A stretch of DNA of 64,000 nt from Ariolimax columbianus (GCA_036924085.1 JAVGWX010000012.1:33620119-33684118); one strand, 5' to 3'; positions 11,070 to 22,085 are shown, counted from the first letter of the stretch. Notes: generated from the sequence alone by a model not told the origin. Numbers and translations: made by a program.

Positions 11070-11430
11070 GTGTTGTTGTTGTTGTTGTTTCGAATGCCTA
11101 CAATGAGTTGGTTTACTCTTTTGTGTGCCCTGAAAAGAGAAAATTAAGTGGCGCGTTGCAGTAGCTTTCCTCACATCTAGAGCATGCTGATGAATGTGGA
11201 ATGGGGTCCTCCAGGCGGTTGTACTATGCTTGGCCTCAAATGCGTTTTGCTCACTACTACGGGGAACACGTCGACTCCTCACCTTGTCGGCCAGGCTGCC
11301 ATGTAAACAGCATGAAGCCCAAGATGGGCTATGAGGAAGCAAAGGTAAGGGCCAGTAAGTTTTGCCTGACCTTGACTAACATGTCCAATCAGTATATTTT
11401 GCCTGACCAGACGTTAGTCTTCCTTTCCTT
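11070..11430 (-). mobile_element. CAA-tailed repeat family G, near complete
   Basis: The tail appears at the left as gttgttgttgttgttg. On the minus strand the body ends AAAAGAGTAAACCAACTCATT and starts near 11425 with GACTAACGTCTGGTCAGGC. This copy is uninterrupted and defines a length of about 350 bp. No open frame is conserved between copies. Confidence 0.75.
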
Positions 11431-11769
11431 AAGAAGGGGTGGAACTATGGTTCCTCAAGCCAAATGTAAAGTAAAGTAACCCATAGCATTACTGCCATAG
11501 GGGTGTGAGGTGTTAGTGATCTCACATTTCAAAGGCTCAGCTATATGAGCGAGGTAGCCAACTCCTCTCATTTGCCGCTTTTACTTCCTGGACTGAACCG
11601 GTATTGCTGACCACTGCCCTACGCGGCTCCCTTGATGTACCTACTTGATGAAGCGAATTGTACCTCAGTGAAAAATTCTTGTGACCCACTTTAATTCATT
11701 TTTGTTAGATATTTTTTGCATTTTGCACTTTTATTTTGACCATAAATATATCAAACCACCAATCCCATT

Positions 11770-12510
11770 GATGTTGAAGAATTTGTTTTGATTTGTTGAA
11801 TGGTAACAATTGTTAATTTGTTGAGTGACAATTGTAATTGCTTTGTTGAATGACAACTGTTTTTGATTTATTGAGTGATATCTGCTGTTGATCTGTTGAA
11901 TTATATTTGTTATTGGCTTGGCTTGGCTTCGTTCATTCTCAATCTTCCGCTACCAAACCCTGAAAGGGCTTAAGTAGCAGAATGTAGTCCAGATAATGGA
12001 ATGCGTTGTGTCATAGTTTACAGCTTGACTGCGATATTTGCACCTTTTGGTCCAACACATCCGACTTCAGCAAGCATTTTTTGAGTACCGGGTTAGCATT
12101 CCCTCTTCAATCCCTTCTCCTTAGACAGTCTGCCCTGCTGCAGTCTGTTATCCAGGATCGCCCCGTGGAGGTGTAGAAGGGTCTTGGCAGCTATGGTTCG
12201 CTGGCCCTGACGCTAGAAGCCAGCTATGGGTTGCTGACCACTGCAGCTCATGCGCTGCTCAGCATCTTGATCCCATATTTGTTATTGATTTGTTGAATGG
12301 CAATCACTGTTGGTTTTTTTATTGACAATTGTTCTTGATCTTCTGAATGACAATTGATGTTGGTTTGTTGAGCGACAAATGTTGGTGATTTGTTGAATGA
12401 CAATTGTTGTTGGTTTGTTGAGCGACAAATGTTGGTGATTTGTTGAATGACTATTGCTGTTGGTTTGCCAAAAATATAATTGTTTGTAGTCTGGTGAATG
12501 ACAATTTCCA
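11770..12510. repeat. TTGTTGAATGACAATTG-type tandem repeat, split by a SINE
   Basis: Units alternate GATTTGTTGAATGACAATTG and TTTGTTGAGCGACAAATG, with a spacing of about 30-35 bases and a larger period of about 62-64. The array runs from about 11770 to 11915 and resumes at 12275 after SINE-B. It ends just before the L27N exon acceptor. Confidence 0.85.
11916..12274 (-). mobile_element. SINE-B, full length (359 bp), 13-bp target duplication
   Basis: ATATTTGTTATTG flanks it at 11903-11915 and 12275-12287. The sense 5' end (minus strand) is GGGATCAAGATGCTGAG. The 3' end has GAATGAACGAAGCCAAGCC, a pentamer tail. It carries no tRNA-type A and B boxes that I can identify, so the origin of its head is unknown. 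Confidence 0.92.
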
Positions 12511-12521
12511 CTTTGTTTCAG

Positions 12522-12640
12522 ATGCTCAAAAACTTTTGGTTGCTCTCCCAACTCTTGAGTCGAGGCTCCCTAACAAGGAACCAGAGATTCACTACCTTAG
12601 AAGATTCTTACGCAATCGGAATCTTCATCTTATCCTCAGG
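12522..12640 (+). CDS. MPP7-like exon: L27N domain, first half
   Basis: After an acceptor ending tttcag, the exon begins with two bases that complete a codon from an unseen upstream exon, then 39 codons. It reads AQKLLVALPTLESRL, then EIHYLRRFLRNRNLHLILR, the two-helix start of an L27 domain as in MPP7 and MPP3. L27 domains heterodimerise with partners such as LIN7 or DLG. The donor is gtagga, weaker than the others. A second frame starting at the ATG at 12522 is also open across the exon but has no L27 resemblance and runs into a stop just past the donor, so it was not chosen. Confidence 0.85.
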
Positions 12641-12779
12641 GTAGGACCGATGTTTAATCTGGTTGATGCTGCTTCTGTTAACTAACTATTTATAGACTTG
12701 CATGTCATATTGACAAAGAGATGCTTTGATATTACCTGAGTGGAGTGATGAGGTCTTTGTGTATGACAAAGACAAGAAT

Positions 12780-12840
12780 AGCACACCCACCCCATAGAGA
12801 GCATGTCGTAAGAGACGACTAACTGTGTGACATGGTATAA
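12780..12840 (-). repeat. core block, diverged copy
   Basis: On the minus strand, GTTAGTCGTCTCTTACGACA resembles the TTAGTCCCCTTTTACGAC part of the core described at 7846. Adjacent DNA to 13200 shows no recognised feature. Confidence 0.45.
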
Positions 12841-13204
12841 GACCGGCCATGGTTAGTTAGTTTGGTAAGAGCAGCATAGATGGCATCTAACAGGCTGTGG
12901 GTCTACTTTTCTCTAGTTTTTGAGTCTATTAAGATGGACTTGCACATCGGTTAACCACTCTTCGTAATAGATGCCCCAGCGCAGAAAATAAATAAGCTGC
13001 TGGAGTCTAGCCAACTAAGCCAGAGCTGGGACCTACACAGGGGAATCTACCTCTGTAAAAGTTCAGATTGACTAAGACTAAAATGCTTTGGAAAGGTTCT
13101 TGGAATAAAGAACGAGATCATGTCTTAAATGTCAGCATGAAAAATACAATTCATCACAATGTCAGACCATAGAAAGACTTACTGACTCTTGTGGAGAAGA
13201 AAAT

Positions 13205-13555
13205 ACGAGGTGTGTTCAAATGAAACTGGACCAAACTGCAGCAAGTGAACATATGTAAGATGACATCACTTCTGGTGTAAACAGCACGTACCAACCGTCA
13301 AGTTTGCAAAATTTGATTATCCTCCGACTCATAGTTTTCTCAGCAGACCATTGAAAACATGGCGGGTGTGATACGGAATCAGTCCAGAGTTGATCAGCAA
13401 GCGGTGATTTGGTTTCTAACAGCTAAAGGATATTGACCAGTTGGCATTCATCGCAGAATGCAGGCAGCGTATGGGGACAAATGTGTGTTGAAGACAACAG
13501 TGAAGAACTGGACAGCGAAGTTTTAAGAAGGAAAATAGCAATTACAATTTATTAC
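13205..13555 (+). pseudogene. mariner 5' fragment with N-terminal transposase
   Basis: The terminal repeat ACGAGGTGTGTTCAAATGAA (13207 on) is followed about 140 bases later by MAGVIRNQSRVDQQAVIWFL, TAKGY, a stop, then GIHRRMQAAYGDKC. This is the mariner helix-turn-helix start. The element stops at about 13555, losing the catalytic domain. Its terminal repeat matches that of the fossil at 7045-7085. Confidence 0.75.
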
Positions 13556-14074
13556 CATTGAGAATTACAGTGATAATTTATAGGGCTCAGGAATAAAGAC
13601 AGTATTCCCCTGTAGTCACCACACAGTGTAGACACTAAATTTTATTTAAAATTTGATAGAAAAAAAAACTATGTCTTACCAAGGTTTCAAATGCATATCC
13701 TCTTGACCAGAATGTTGACACCCAAACCGCTTGGCAGCCGTTTCTCACTGACTTGCAAAAACACACAAACTTCAATGGTAGGATAATTTGTCAAGTTTAA
13801 ATTGACTTCCAATTAATACTTGGAGAAACAGTCCCAGGAACAAGAAAGAGAGGAAAACCTGAAGATATATTTGACAGATAAGGTTCATAAATAAAGGTGA
13901 TAAACTTTGAGAGAGATAACAACATTTGTGATGAACAGACAGCTGTGGAAGCAGGAAATTCATAACTAAGTGTGATGTGATGCCTCATCAGCCTCTTAGG
14001 TTTTGGAAAAGAAGAATAAGATACCATGTTTGGCTTAATATAGTATGATTTGCGCATCAATTAACCAATCAATA

Positions 14075-14434
14075 GGGATCAAGATGCTGAGCAGCGCATG
14101 AGCTGCAGTGGTCAGCGACCCATAGCTGACTGCTAGCATCAGGGCCAGCGAACCATAGCTGCCAAGACCCTTCTACACCTCCACACGGTGATCCTGGATA
14201 ACAGGCTGCAGCAGGGCATACTGGCTAAGGAGAAGGGATCGAAGAGGGAATGCTAACCCTGTTCTCAAAAAATGCTTGCTGAAGTCGGATGTGTTGGACC
14301 GAAAGGTGCAAATATCGCAGCCAAGCTGTAAACTATGACACAACGCATTCCATTCTCTGGACTACATTCTGCTACTTAAGCCCTTTCAGGGTTTGGTAGT
14401 GGGAGATTGAGAACAAACGAAGAAGAAGAAGAAG
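14075..14434 (+). mobile_element. SINE-B, full length (360 bp), 12-bp target duplication
   Basis: It starts GGGATCAAGATGCTGAGCAG and ends with ACAAACGAAGAAGAAGAAG. Flanks AACCAATCAATA (14063-14074) and AACTAATCAATA (14435-14446) differ at one base. The tail is the same GAA repeat, preceded by ACGA, as that of LINE-A. Confidence 0.93.
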
Positions 14435-14446
14435 AACTAATCAATA

Positions 14447-14870
14447 AATGAATGAATCAATCAGTCAAATATTCAATCAATCGAAACCTTTCAGTTCCTT
14501 GTGGAGCAAAGGTCTTCAACAAATACATATCAAGTTCTTCGGTTCTGGGGCACCCATTCCAGCTCTTTCCACATCTTCCCCATTTCTTTCATTTTTGTCT
14601 CAAGTTATCTTTTCTGAGTGTACTTTGAGCTACCTCTACTTCTCTTGTCATCTATATTTCAGAATATAGTGTCTGGTAACAGTACCGGTTGGTTTCCTTA
14701 ATTTGCATCCTATCCAATGTCAGGACCTTCTCCTGATGTTATGCTTCATTGATATCTGTCAAGTTCTTTCCTTAAGTTCTATATTAATGATTTTATCATA
14801 CAGTTTCAATCTACCTATTCTGCACAGGCATATAATACAACCATAACGTTTTGAATGTGTTCTACATAGA
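14447..14870 (-). mobile_element. LINE 3' fragment with ATTG tail (family LINE-K)
   Basis: The left end holds an (AATC/ATTGA)n tail. The body matches 57230-57640 almost block for block (for example the GTCTTCAACAAATACATATC, AAGTTCTTC and GGTTTCCTTAAT segments), and parts of 49515-49760. On the minus strand the related copy reads RDRRTWHVFIEDLCSTG-like text, typical of LINE C-termini, but frames are broken. Confidence 0.65.
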
Positions 14871-14979
14871 CAAGGTAATGACCCTGATGAGCAAACTCAG
14901 GGCAAACAAAAACTAAAATGTAACAATAGTAAAATAACGCAAAATTCAGAAATATATCAAACACTATTACATTGAAAAC

Positions 14980-16275
14980 TGTTTAACTTAGGTTATCATC
15001 TTTATACTGGTTTAGAAGACTCTGCAGTGTCTGTATGCAACCAGTATGTTTTACATTTCCTTGATATAAACCTTCATCTAATCTCATCTTATAAACCTGT
15101 ATTAAGTCATCTAGAATTCTTCTCTTTTCTAGACACTGTAGGCCGGTTTTTCTGAGTCTTTCCTCATAACTGTAATTCTGGAATCCCATTATCAGTTTTG
15201 TTGCTCTTTTTGTATTCTTTATAACATGTTTATATCTCCCCTGCAATAAGGATGTCACACCTGTACATAGTATTCCAATCTAGGTCCAACTAATGCTTTA
15301 TACAGTTTGACAATCACTTCGTTGCTACTATGTTTAATTTTTCTTGTTATCATACTTAACATTGCATTTGCCTTTTTCACTGCTACCTGAACTTGCTCAC
15401 TCAACTCACCAGTATGATCTATTACGACCCCTAGGTCCTTTTCCTTTTCTATCTTTCTAATATTGTTTACTCCTATTCTATAATTATGTTCCCTATTGGA
15501 TCTACCCATTTAGCAATTTCAGAGCGCAGGCAGAGACACTGAAGGCTGCAGTAGAAGGAATGCTAACAGGCGAAAGCAATGAAAGCCAGATAGTCCTGTA
15601 TACAGATGCCCTGTCCGTGGTTACAGCACTAAAAAGCCAGAACAATACTGAACTTAATGATTTAAGAGCAGTACTCTGTGTCAACTATGCCAGCAGTTTG
15701 CACCAAAAAGAGTAGTGGTACAATGTGTTCCATCCCACTGTAACATTCAAGGCAACGAGGAGGCAGACAGACTGGCAAAAGAAGGTGCAAGATTACCACA
15801 ACCAGATTCTAGTGTGACCTACGAAGAGTCCAAAAGCTTTATTAGGGCCAGATACATGGCCAAATGGAAAATAGAACATACTGGCTACACAAAAAATGAT
15901 GCCTATTACCAGTTGAGCAGAAGAGAGCAGGTCGTGGTCTTCAGACTCCGCACAGGCCACAACAGACTGAGGTACCATTTATTCAATAAACTGAAGATAA
16001 GTGGCACTAACGAATGCACCTGTGGTACAGGGAAAATCACCGCCAAACATCTGCTGCAAAATTGACCGACATACGAGGACCAGAGAAAGCACATGTGGCC
16101 ATCATCAGTGCCAACACTAGACAAGCTCTATGGCAGTGTCGACAGCCGCTTTCTTCGAACAAATACAAGTTGACGTCTGACAGCGTACGAAAAAGAAGAA
16201 GAAGAAGGATCTACCCATATGAATGACTGTACATTTATCTACATTAAACTCCATTTGCCAGCTCTCAGACTATTC
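14980..16275 (-). mobile_element. CR1/Jockey-like LINE-D, copy 2, split by LINE-A
   Basis: The halves at 14980-15509 and 16207-16275 join across the insertion into the same sequence as copy 1 (1-100). Recognisable residues are NIRKIEKEKDLGVVIDHTGE, GPRLEYYVQ and RATKLIMGFQNYSYEERL. A central deletion removes the region around the T7 run. The 3' end still has ctgcagtgtc, a damaged form of the palindrome. Confidence 0.88.
15510..16206 (+). mobile_element. LINE-A copy inside LINE-D, 12-bp target duplication
   Basis: GGATCTACCCAT at 15498-15509 and 16207-16218 marks the insertion. The insert encodes RNase H residues (sensitive D in a VLYTDALSVVTALKSQ-like helix), CVPSHCNIQGNEEADRLAKE, and HNRLRYHLFNKLKISGT with a CTCGTGK zinc knuckle. 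It then has a stop in HLLQN, and ends GCGTACGAAAAAGAAGAAG. It is a 5'-truncated dead copy. Confidence 0.92.
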
Positions 16276-16313
16276 TCAAATTTTTATCTTAATCCGACTA
16301 CAATATATTGCAG

Positions 16314-16388
16314 ATCTATCGCCAGTTTCGAGCTCGGCAAGGCAGCAAAAATCCAGCAGCAGATTTTGCAGTTTCTCAGGCAGCAGAT
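16314..16388 (+). CDS. MPP7-like exon: end of L27N
   Basis: There are 25 codons in phase 0 between ttgcag and gtaagt. The peptide starts IYRQFRARQGSKNP and ends AVSQAAD. It aligns with the third helix of L27N and the spacer to L27C in MPP3/7 (family pattern K-I-H-E-K-L). The exon is short and lies about 100 bp downstream of the nested LINEs at 14980-16260. Confidence 0.85.
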
Positions 16389-16586
16389 GTAAGTTTTAGC
16401 ATGCTAAATATATACATTACAAAAAATGGGGCAAATATCTTAAAACAACCATATTTCTTAAAATTGAACAGTCACAATAAAGAATACAAAAACAGGCATG
16501 GTTTAAACCAATACAACCATCACATTGTAAGAACAAACAGTTGTACTAAAATGTACACATCTGGTTTTAACTTTCTGCCTGCCTAG

Positions 16587-16643
16587 ACAGCTGATGCAAT
16601 CAACAAGATATTAAAATACTCATCACTGGAAACCCTGTGTCAA
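16587..16643 (+). CDS. MPP7-like exon: L27C domain start
   Basis: There are 19 codons in phase 0, from an acceptor cctag to a donor gtaagt. The peptide is TADAINKILKYSSLETLCQ, an amphipathic helix in the position of the first L27C helix. An alternative acceptor (acag) lies four bases further in but would break the frame. The exon was recognised because of the matching phase and flanking exons rather than strong residue identity. Confidence 0.75.
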
Positions 16644-16649
16644 GTAAGT

Positions 16650-16945
16650 ATAGAATTGAAAAATACAATATTAAACATTTTGGTAAAAAATTATCGAACC
16701 ACTCTTTGATCTGTTCATATTCAATTGCAGGGTACTATTCAGCCAAATATAAATAGTTCATTATATATTCCACATCTAATTGAATATTCAGTGCACCTTT
16801 TCTGATAATAAATAATTGGTATAAACATATTATTGGCTTTTATTTCCATTTTAATGTTTTAATCTTTTGAACTATGGCTACCAGGTCTGTAAAATCCCAT
16901 TCCCCTGTGCTCATGAGAAAATACGCACAAGGTAGACATCTGCGG
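16650..16945. other. intron, no feature recognised
   Basis: AT-rich intron DNA with no repeat match seen. Confidence 0.4.
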
Positions 16946-16949
16946 AAAG

Positions 16950-17580
16950 CTATTTACTATGACAAAACTATGTGCTCTAATTTCATTATCCTATCTCAAA
17001 TTGACTGACCTGATTGTCTCAAATGTTTCTACCTGTTATGCCAATAAATTGTGGAATATATCTATTGAAGACCAACCTAGTACATTGATCGCCTTTTTCC
17101 AGAATTTTCGAAAATCATATATTCATCAACACAATTTAATATTTCATGAATGTCACCATATTTGTTATCTTCTCCAAATATGTATGTATTTTGTAGATGT
17201 CACAATATTATAGCAAAAATATGTAATGCCTTTGTTGTTCTCCAAGTTTCTGCTCCGTACATGAGTACTGACGACATTGGAATTAAGCAATCTTAACTTA
17301 GCATCAGTCTTAATATCCCTGGATTTTCATATATTATTTAATAATTGGAGTGATGTTTCTGCCTTTCCAATTCTAGTACTTACATCAGCCTCTGTGCTCC
17401 GTGAAGTATCAATGGTGCTGCCCAAATTTGTTACAGTGCCTCACCTGCAAGCATGACTGGCTATTCGCTTACGGTGTTGATTTTAAAGAGCATTCTTTTC
17501 TTCATGTTAATACAGTGAAATCTAGTAAACCTCCACATAATCTTTTTGAGCTGGTACTCCCATCTCCCTGTTAATCTGCT
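16950..17580 (-). pseudogene. LINE reverse transcriptase C-terminal fragment
   Basis: On the minus strand, broken frames give NLGSTIDTSRSTEADVSTRI, GKAETSLQLLNNIWKS, then a KLRLLNSNVVS-like strand. This is the well-known YLGS...D-I-x-x-RI-x-K-A...NSNV region of animal LINEs. Stops and shifts are frequent. Confidence 0.65.
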
Positions 17581-17584
17581 GTCA

Positions 17585-18120
17585 TCTACTGATTTCTTAG
17601 TTGCTTTATTTTACCATGGTGTGTTGTTGTTTACAAGCCCCTTGTTCTATTTTTGTTAAGTCTTGATAACTTTTCTCTGGAAATGTAGAGGCTCTTTTTA
17701 CATCCTGAAGTGTACTAAATAAGGTAAGCCTGGGTGCTTCTTGTTTTAGTACCATTGCAAGGCTTCTTGTTATGCTTATCATTATGGGGATCATACTTTA
17801 TTTTTATTGTGGTTTAGGGTTTGTAAAGGAGGGAGTAGCCCGTCCCACAGCCAGCCTTCCCTTGTCACCTGGTAAAACGTGTCTGACAGGTTACAGTCTT
17901 CCTGTTGTTTCCCCCCCTTTTAGGCCCTGGTAACACACAGAAATAATGCCTGTCAACATGAATTCTATAACTTAACAAAGTTGGTTGTTTTTTTTAAATC
18001 TCAGAGACTTTTATGCAAACTTTCTCAGTAACTTTGATGTTTTACAGTTTTTTTTCTTTTTTCTTATATTATACATCTTACATGATTTAGTTAAGGCATT
18101 CACATGTTCCACTTCTCTTT
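17585..18120. other. intron, no feature recognised
   Basis: Short open frames only. A T-rich stretch precedes the exon acceptor at 18126. Confidence 0.4.
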
Positions 18121-18126
18121 AAACAG

Positions 18127-18207
18127 GTATATTGTGAAATTAGGTACAGAATTGAGGACCCAAAAGTACGAGAATTGTTAAGGCTTTTGTCCAAGCCACA
18201 CATGCAG
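18127..18207 (+). CDS. MPP7-like exon: L27C middle
   Basis: There are 27 codons in phase 0 between aacag and gtatgt. It starts VYCEIRYRIEDPKV and ends RELLRLLSKPHMQ. The RELL-x-LLSKP motif is characteristic of the second L27 domain of MPP3/MPP7 and gives the best family signal for the N-terminal half. The next exon continues directly with ALLFSHDKIA. Confidence 0.92.
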
Positions 18208-18311
18208 GTATGTCATGATGAATTAGATCATTTATTGAACAATTAATTACTTTTTTCTTTCAATTTCAAAGTAAGATGGAGCTGTAATGATCATGCCCCC
18301 AAATTGATATT

Positions 18312-18475
18312 TTTGGTACTGCCAAAGTCAGATGTGTCAGACTGAAAGGTGCAGAGGTTGCTAGTAAACTAGCAACACAATGAATTAGTTCTCCAGACTA
18401 CATCCTGCTACTTGCAAAGCCCTGTTCAGTTCTTGGTAGCGGAAGATTGAGAACAAACGCAGAAGAATAAGAAGA
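18312..18475 (+). mobile_element. SINE-B 3' fragment
   Basis: It matches the sense 3' half of SINE-B, including AGATGTGTCAGACTGAAAGG and CTGCTACTTGCAAAGC, and ends GAACAAACGCAGAAGAATAAG. No target duplication is clear. Confidence 0.75.
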
Positions 18476-19189
18476 CAATTCTTTACATTATCTTGGGCAT
18501 TTTTTATGACAATAAATGCTTTTACTTCTTCCTCTGTCATTCTTTTCCATGTTTTCTATGGTGACTTGTGCAGCCCTATGCTCCAATGAGAACCAGATGA
18601 AACAAGTGATATTTTAAGTTACATATACCATCTTCTTAGAGCTGCTTATCAATTCTATTTTTATCTTTTCCCATCCTCTGTTCCTTTGTCCAGAAATATT
18701 GTCTGCTGTCACATAAAATGTAATTACAATTTTTCTGGCATATTTATTAATTGCTTTTGTGTATTGGTCAACATCAGAACATCCTCATTAGTCATTTTAG
18801 TTATCAATGGGCTTCTTAATATTCTTCTGTAAAACCATATATCTCTGATATCTATTCTATTAAAGCTCTTTTTTTTATTGTCAGGACTTATTTTTTGCCT
18901 GCTCTAAAATAATCAGGTCCATTTATGTCATAAACTTTGTAATCTGTCTCAGATTTCTATCATTAAGATCGTGTTTATCCTTAAAATAGCCACACTATTT
19001 GCCTTCGTAAACTTGGTGGTCTCTAAGGCTTCTGTTGCCACTATGCAGTTTTTCCCTTCATCTTGGTTGGAAATAGCCATACTCTCATTCTGCTCCTCTT
19101 GGGGAGCTGGCAGAATTGGAGTACATTTACTATTGTGTCACCAAAAGGTGACTAATGAGAGTTATTAATGGGCCTAGCAACCTTATAAT

Positions 19190-19400
19190 GCAAGCTATAG
19201 TTACAGAAACTACCCCTGCAATAGCACACAAAGTGCACAGGCTTCCTGAAGAAGACAAACTGTAATCACAGTCCCATGCTCTGGCTAAAGTGAAAACAGG
19301 GTCTTAGTCAGCTATGGCTCACTGACCCTGATGCAAGCAGCCATCTATGAGTCATTAGCTGCTGTCAGTTCATTCACTGTACTGCATCTTTCATCCCTAA
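19190..19400 (-). mobile_element. diverged SINE-B relative (subfamily B2)
   Basis: It contains CTATGGCTCACTGACCC, AAGCAGCCATCTATGAGTCA and CTGTCAGTTCATTC. The same blocks recur at 28720-28790, 56940-57015 and (sense) 26790-27060. It differs from the main SINE-B by about a fifth to a quarter by eye. Confidence 0.55.
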
Positions 19401-19511
19401 TAAAGATCTAAAATGAATGAAGATGAAAAAAAACTTGTCAAAACTTGATTTTAAGAAAAACTTTGTAAAATTGAACAACCTCACTATTTCAACACCTTTT
19501 GGTTAACTTTT

Positions 19512-20840
19512 TATAATAATAATTAGTGTTTGCCTATGCATCTAAGGCCCGTTGCGTCAGTCAGCCATTACCATGTCCAGCTGTTGAAGCTTGTAGCCAA
19601 ACCTCATCCAGTGCTGAAGGAGAGATTGCTATCTGCCAGAGCCATGTAGAATGGGGGCAGCCTCTTCCATGCCTCCAGCTGACTGGTGGGAGACCGTTGG
19701 TACACATAACTGATTTATTCATGATCTGGTGAGCCGGAACTTCTTGGTCCAGTCAAACCACAAATCTGAACACAGACAGGCAGTGGCAAACCAGAGTGTC
19801 CAAGATGAAAGAAAGACTTGTCATTGCAGAGACCTCGACATTGCAGACAAGATCAAACCACCTGATACCGAGGATATATCTCTGGTTGCCTGTGTAGAAT
19901 ACATTGAGTCTTGATATGTCCTGTTTAAGTAGAGTCAAAATCTTTGAAACATACAGGAGGACAAGAATCCCACACGTATGATAGATTTGTATTTTGGATC
20001 TAAGAGAAAATCTGTTGTGATTCCCCATGCAGCGAAGGTCATTCATAGCAGAGGCAGCAAGCCTGATCTGCCTTAACATGTCAGGAGCACTGCATCCATC
20101 AGATGAAATTGAACTTCCCAGGTATGTGAATTCACTAGTACCCTCCACGATGTGACCATGGACAAATGTGCTATGAGGACCAGTGGTCGGAACTAAGATT
20201 CTGAATTTTTGTGTTGGCACAAGATATTGATAGGCCCAAGTTTAATGTTTCGAGATCCAACTTCTCGAGAGACTATTGCAAAGCCACGTTGTCTGGGCTA
20301 ACTAGGACTATGCCATCAGCATAGGTGAGGTCTGTGATGAGTGTCTGGTCCATGTTGAGACAGTGAAGAATCCAGTTGATGCACTGCAGAAAAGGTTAGG
20401 GATAAGGACGCAGCCCGGCCTGACCCCTAAAGATGTTGGGAACCTGTCTGAGAGATAGCCACCTAGGCAGACTCTGGCACTTGTGTCCGTGTGCCTTATC
20501 AAGTTCAGCAGTGAGGCAGGAGTGTCAATGCCTTGCAGGGCTTTCCAGAGAGCTGACTGACCAACCGAATTGAATGCAGCCTTTAGATCCACATAGGCAG
20601 TACAGATGGGGTGATTGAATGCATGAAGTAGCTCAGCCAGGAGCCAGCCAGCAAGAATGGCATCCACAGTTGATTGATCCAGGGGGAAACCAGATTGATG
20701 TGGATGACATTTTGTGATCAGGACTGGTTTTATCAGAGCCAGCAGCAAATGTACAAATACCTTGCCCAGGACAGAAAGCGGTGTGATTGGTCTGTTGTTG
20801 CAGTTTGCAACTCCTCTTGCTTTTGTATAGGGCAACAACT
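19512..20840 (-). pseudogene. LINE-E reverse transcriptase fragment with (TTA)n tail
   Basis: Minus-strand frames 20838-20308 and 20220-19753. The first carries NCNNRPITPLSVLGKVF, HQSGFPLDQSTVDAILAG, CTAYVDLKAAFNSV and GVRPGCV, motifs of the reverse transcriptase palm. The second carries FTYLGSSISSDGCSAPDM and LRQIRLAASAMNDL. The catalytic Y-x-DD falls in the broken join. The left end has an (TAATAAT) run, the element's tail. It matches 53946-54975. Confidence 0.85.
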
Positions 20841-20975
20841 ATTCCAATGTGTCAATCTGTGGGAACTTACATATAACTGTTTAAACTACTCATCATTTTT
20901 AAATACAAATTTTTGACATCACGTGGAATAAAATTAAAAAATTTTCTTATGAATTTATTTTCTTCTTCTTTTCAG

Positions 20976-21107
20976 GCACTTCTATTTAGCCATGACAAAA
21001 TAGCTTGTGAAGATTATGAACCAAGGATAGACCCAGTACCTTCTGGCGCTGGAGAAGAAGGAACTATCATAAAGATTGTTAGGCTTATCAAAAACAACGA
21101 GCCCTTG
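20976..21107 (+). CDS. MPP7-like exon: end of L27C and start of PDZ
   Basis: There are 44 codons in phase 0 after a long pyrimidine tract ending ttcag, with donor gtaagt. ALLFSHDKIACEDYEP closes L27C. An acidic and glycine-rich linker follows, then IIKIVRLIKNNEPL, the first beta strand of PDZ leading into its carboxylate-binding loop. In MPP7 relatives this strand is followed at once by GATI, which is exactly what the exon at 27706 supplies. Confidence 0.95.
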
Positions 21108-22085
21108 GTAAGTGAAGGTCAGCTTTGTTCACTCTTAACACATTGGCAACTATGATCAAATCACAGCAACAGAGAAGTTTATCCACTTTGGCACAAGCTA
21201 TTCCTACCCACTATGTAACATGTAAACAAAAAATAAATGTTACATGTGCTGAAACACTTTCTGATTAGACACAATTCCTTTTTTTTCCCCACAGGAAGTC
21301 ATATTTTTAGAACACAAATTCTTGTCTGGTGCATAGAATTGATATAATTTTAATATTTCTTTGTATTTCCATGTTAGTTACTAAACTGTTTAAAGTTGTT
21401 CAGCATGACAACTAGTGATACAATCAAAAGAAACACTTGTATGTCTTGTCTAACGACTTAACATTCTATAAACTTGTTCCAACAGTTGGTTGATATACTT
21501 AACCCTTTTCTGTCTTACAGTCCATGAAAAGTGTCACAAATCTGTATGTCAAATGGATTTTTTGCAAAATAAAATAAATTAATATTTAAAATATTGAGCT
21601 AAAATTGCAATCTAAAGATTGTAAGACACATAATTAATCAAATCTATCTATGACATCAGTATTCATAATAAAAATATATATTAGTATGAAATTTTCAATG
21701 TCATTAATGCAGAGGTGGAGATACCACATAATCCTTTATAATTTGTATGTGTCAAAATTGTTGTTTTATCCAATCTGAAGCTGTACCACTTTCACTGTTA
21801 TCTGTTTTAAAGTCATAATTTGACTTGTAGTGAATATCCAGGTGTAATCCAGATGTGTGATCATTGGCCTGATCAAATATTAGGTCATTTCTCTGCTATT
21901 AAAGTACTAATTTATTTCATCGTGCAAAATGCGATAAATTTAAAAAAGAGCCACCTTTGTAAATATGGAAATGGCAGAAATAACTAAACAATTCTGTGCA
22001 TGTGCTTAGGTTAGTCTAAATATGTAAACGCTGTTGCTAAACTGAACAGGGAAACATCGATGTTAAATACCATTTTTTTTAACAG
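21108..22085. other. intron, no feature recognised
   Basis: AT-rich DNA with no recognisable repeat, ending in the T-rich acceptor of the candidate cassette. Confidence 0.4.
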
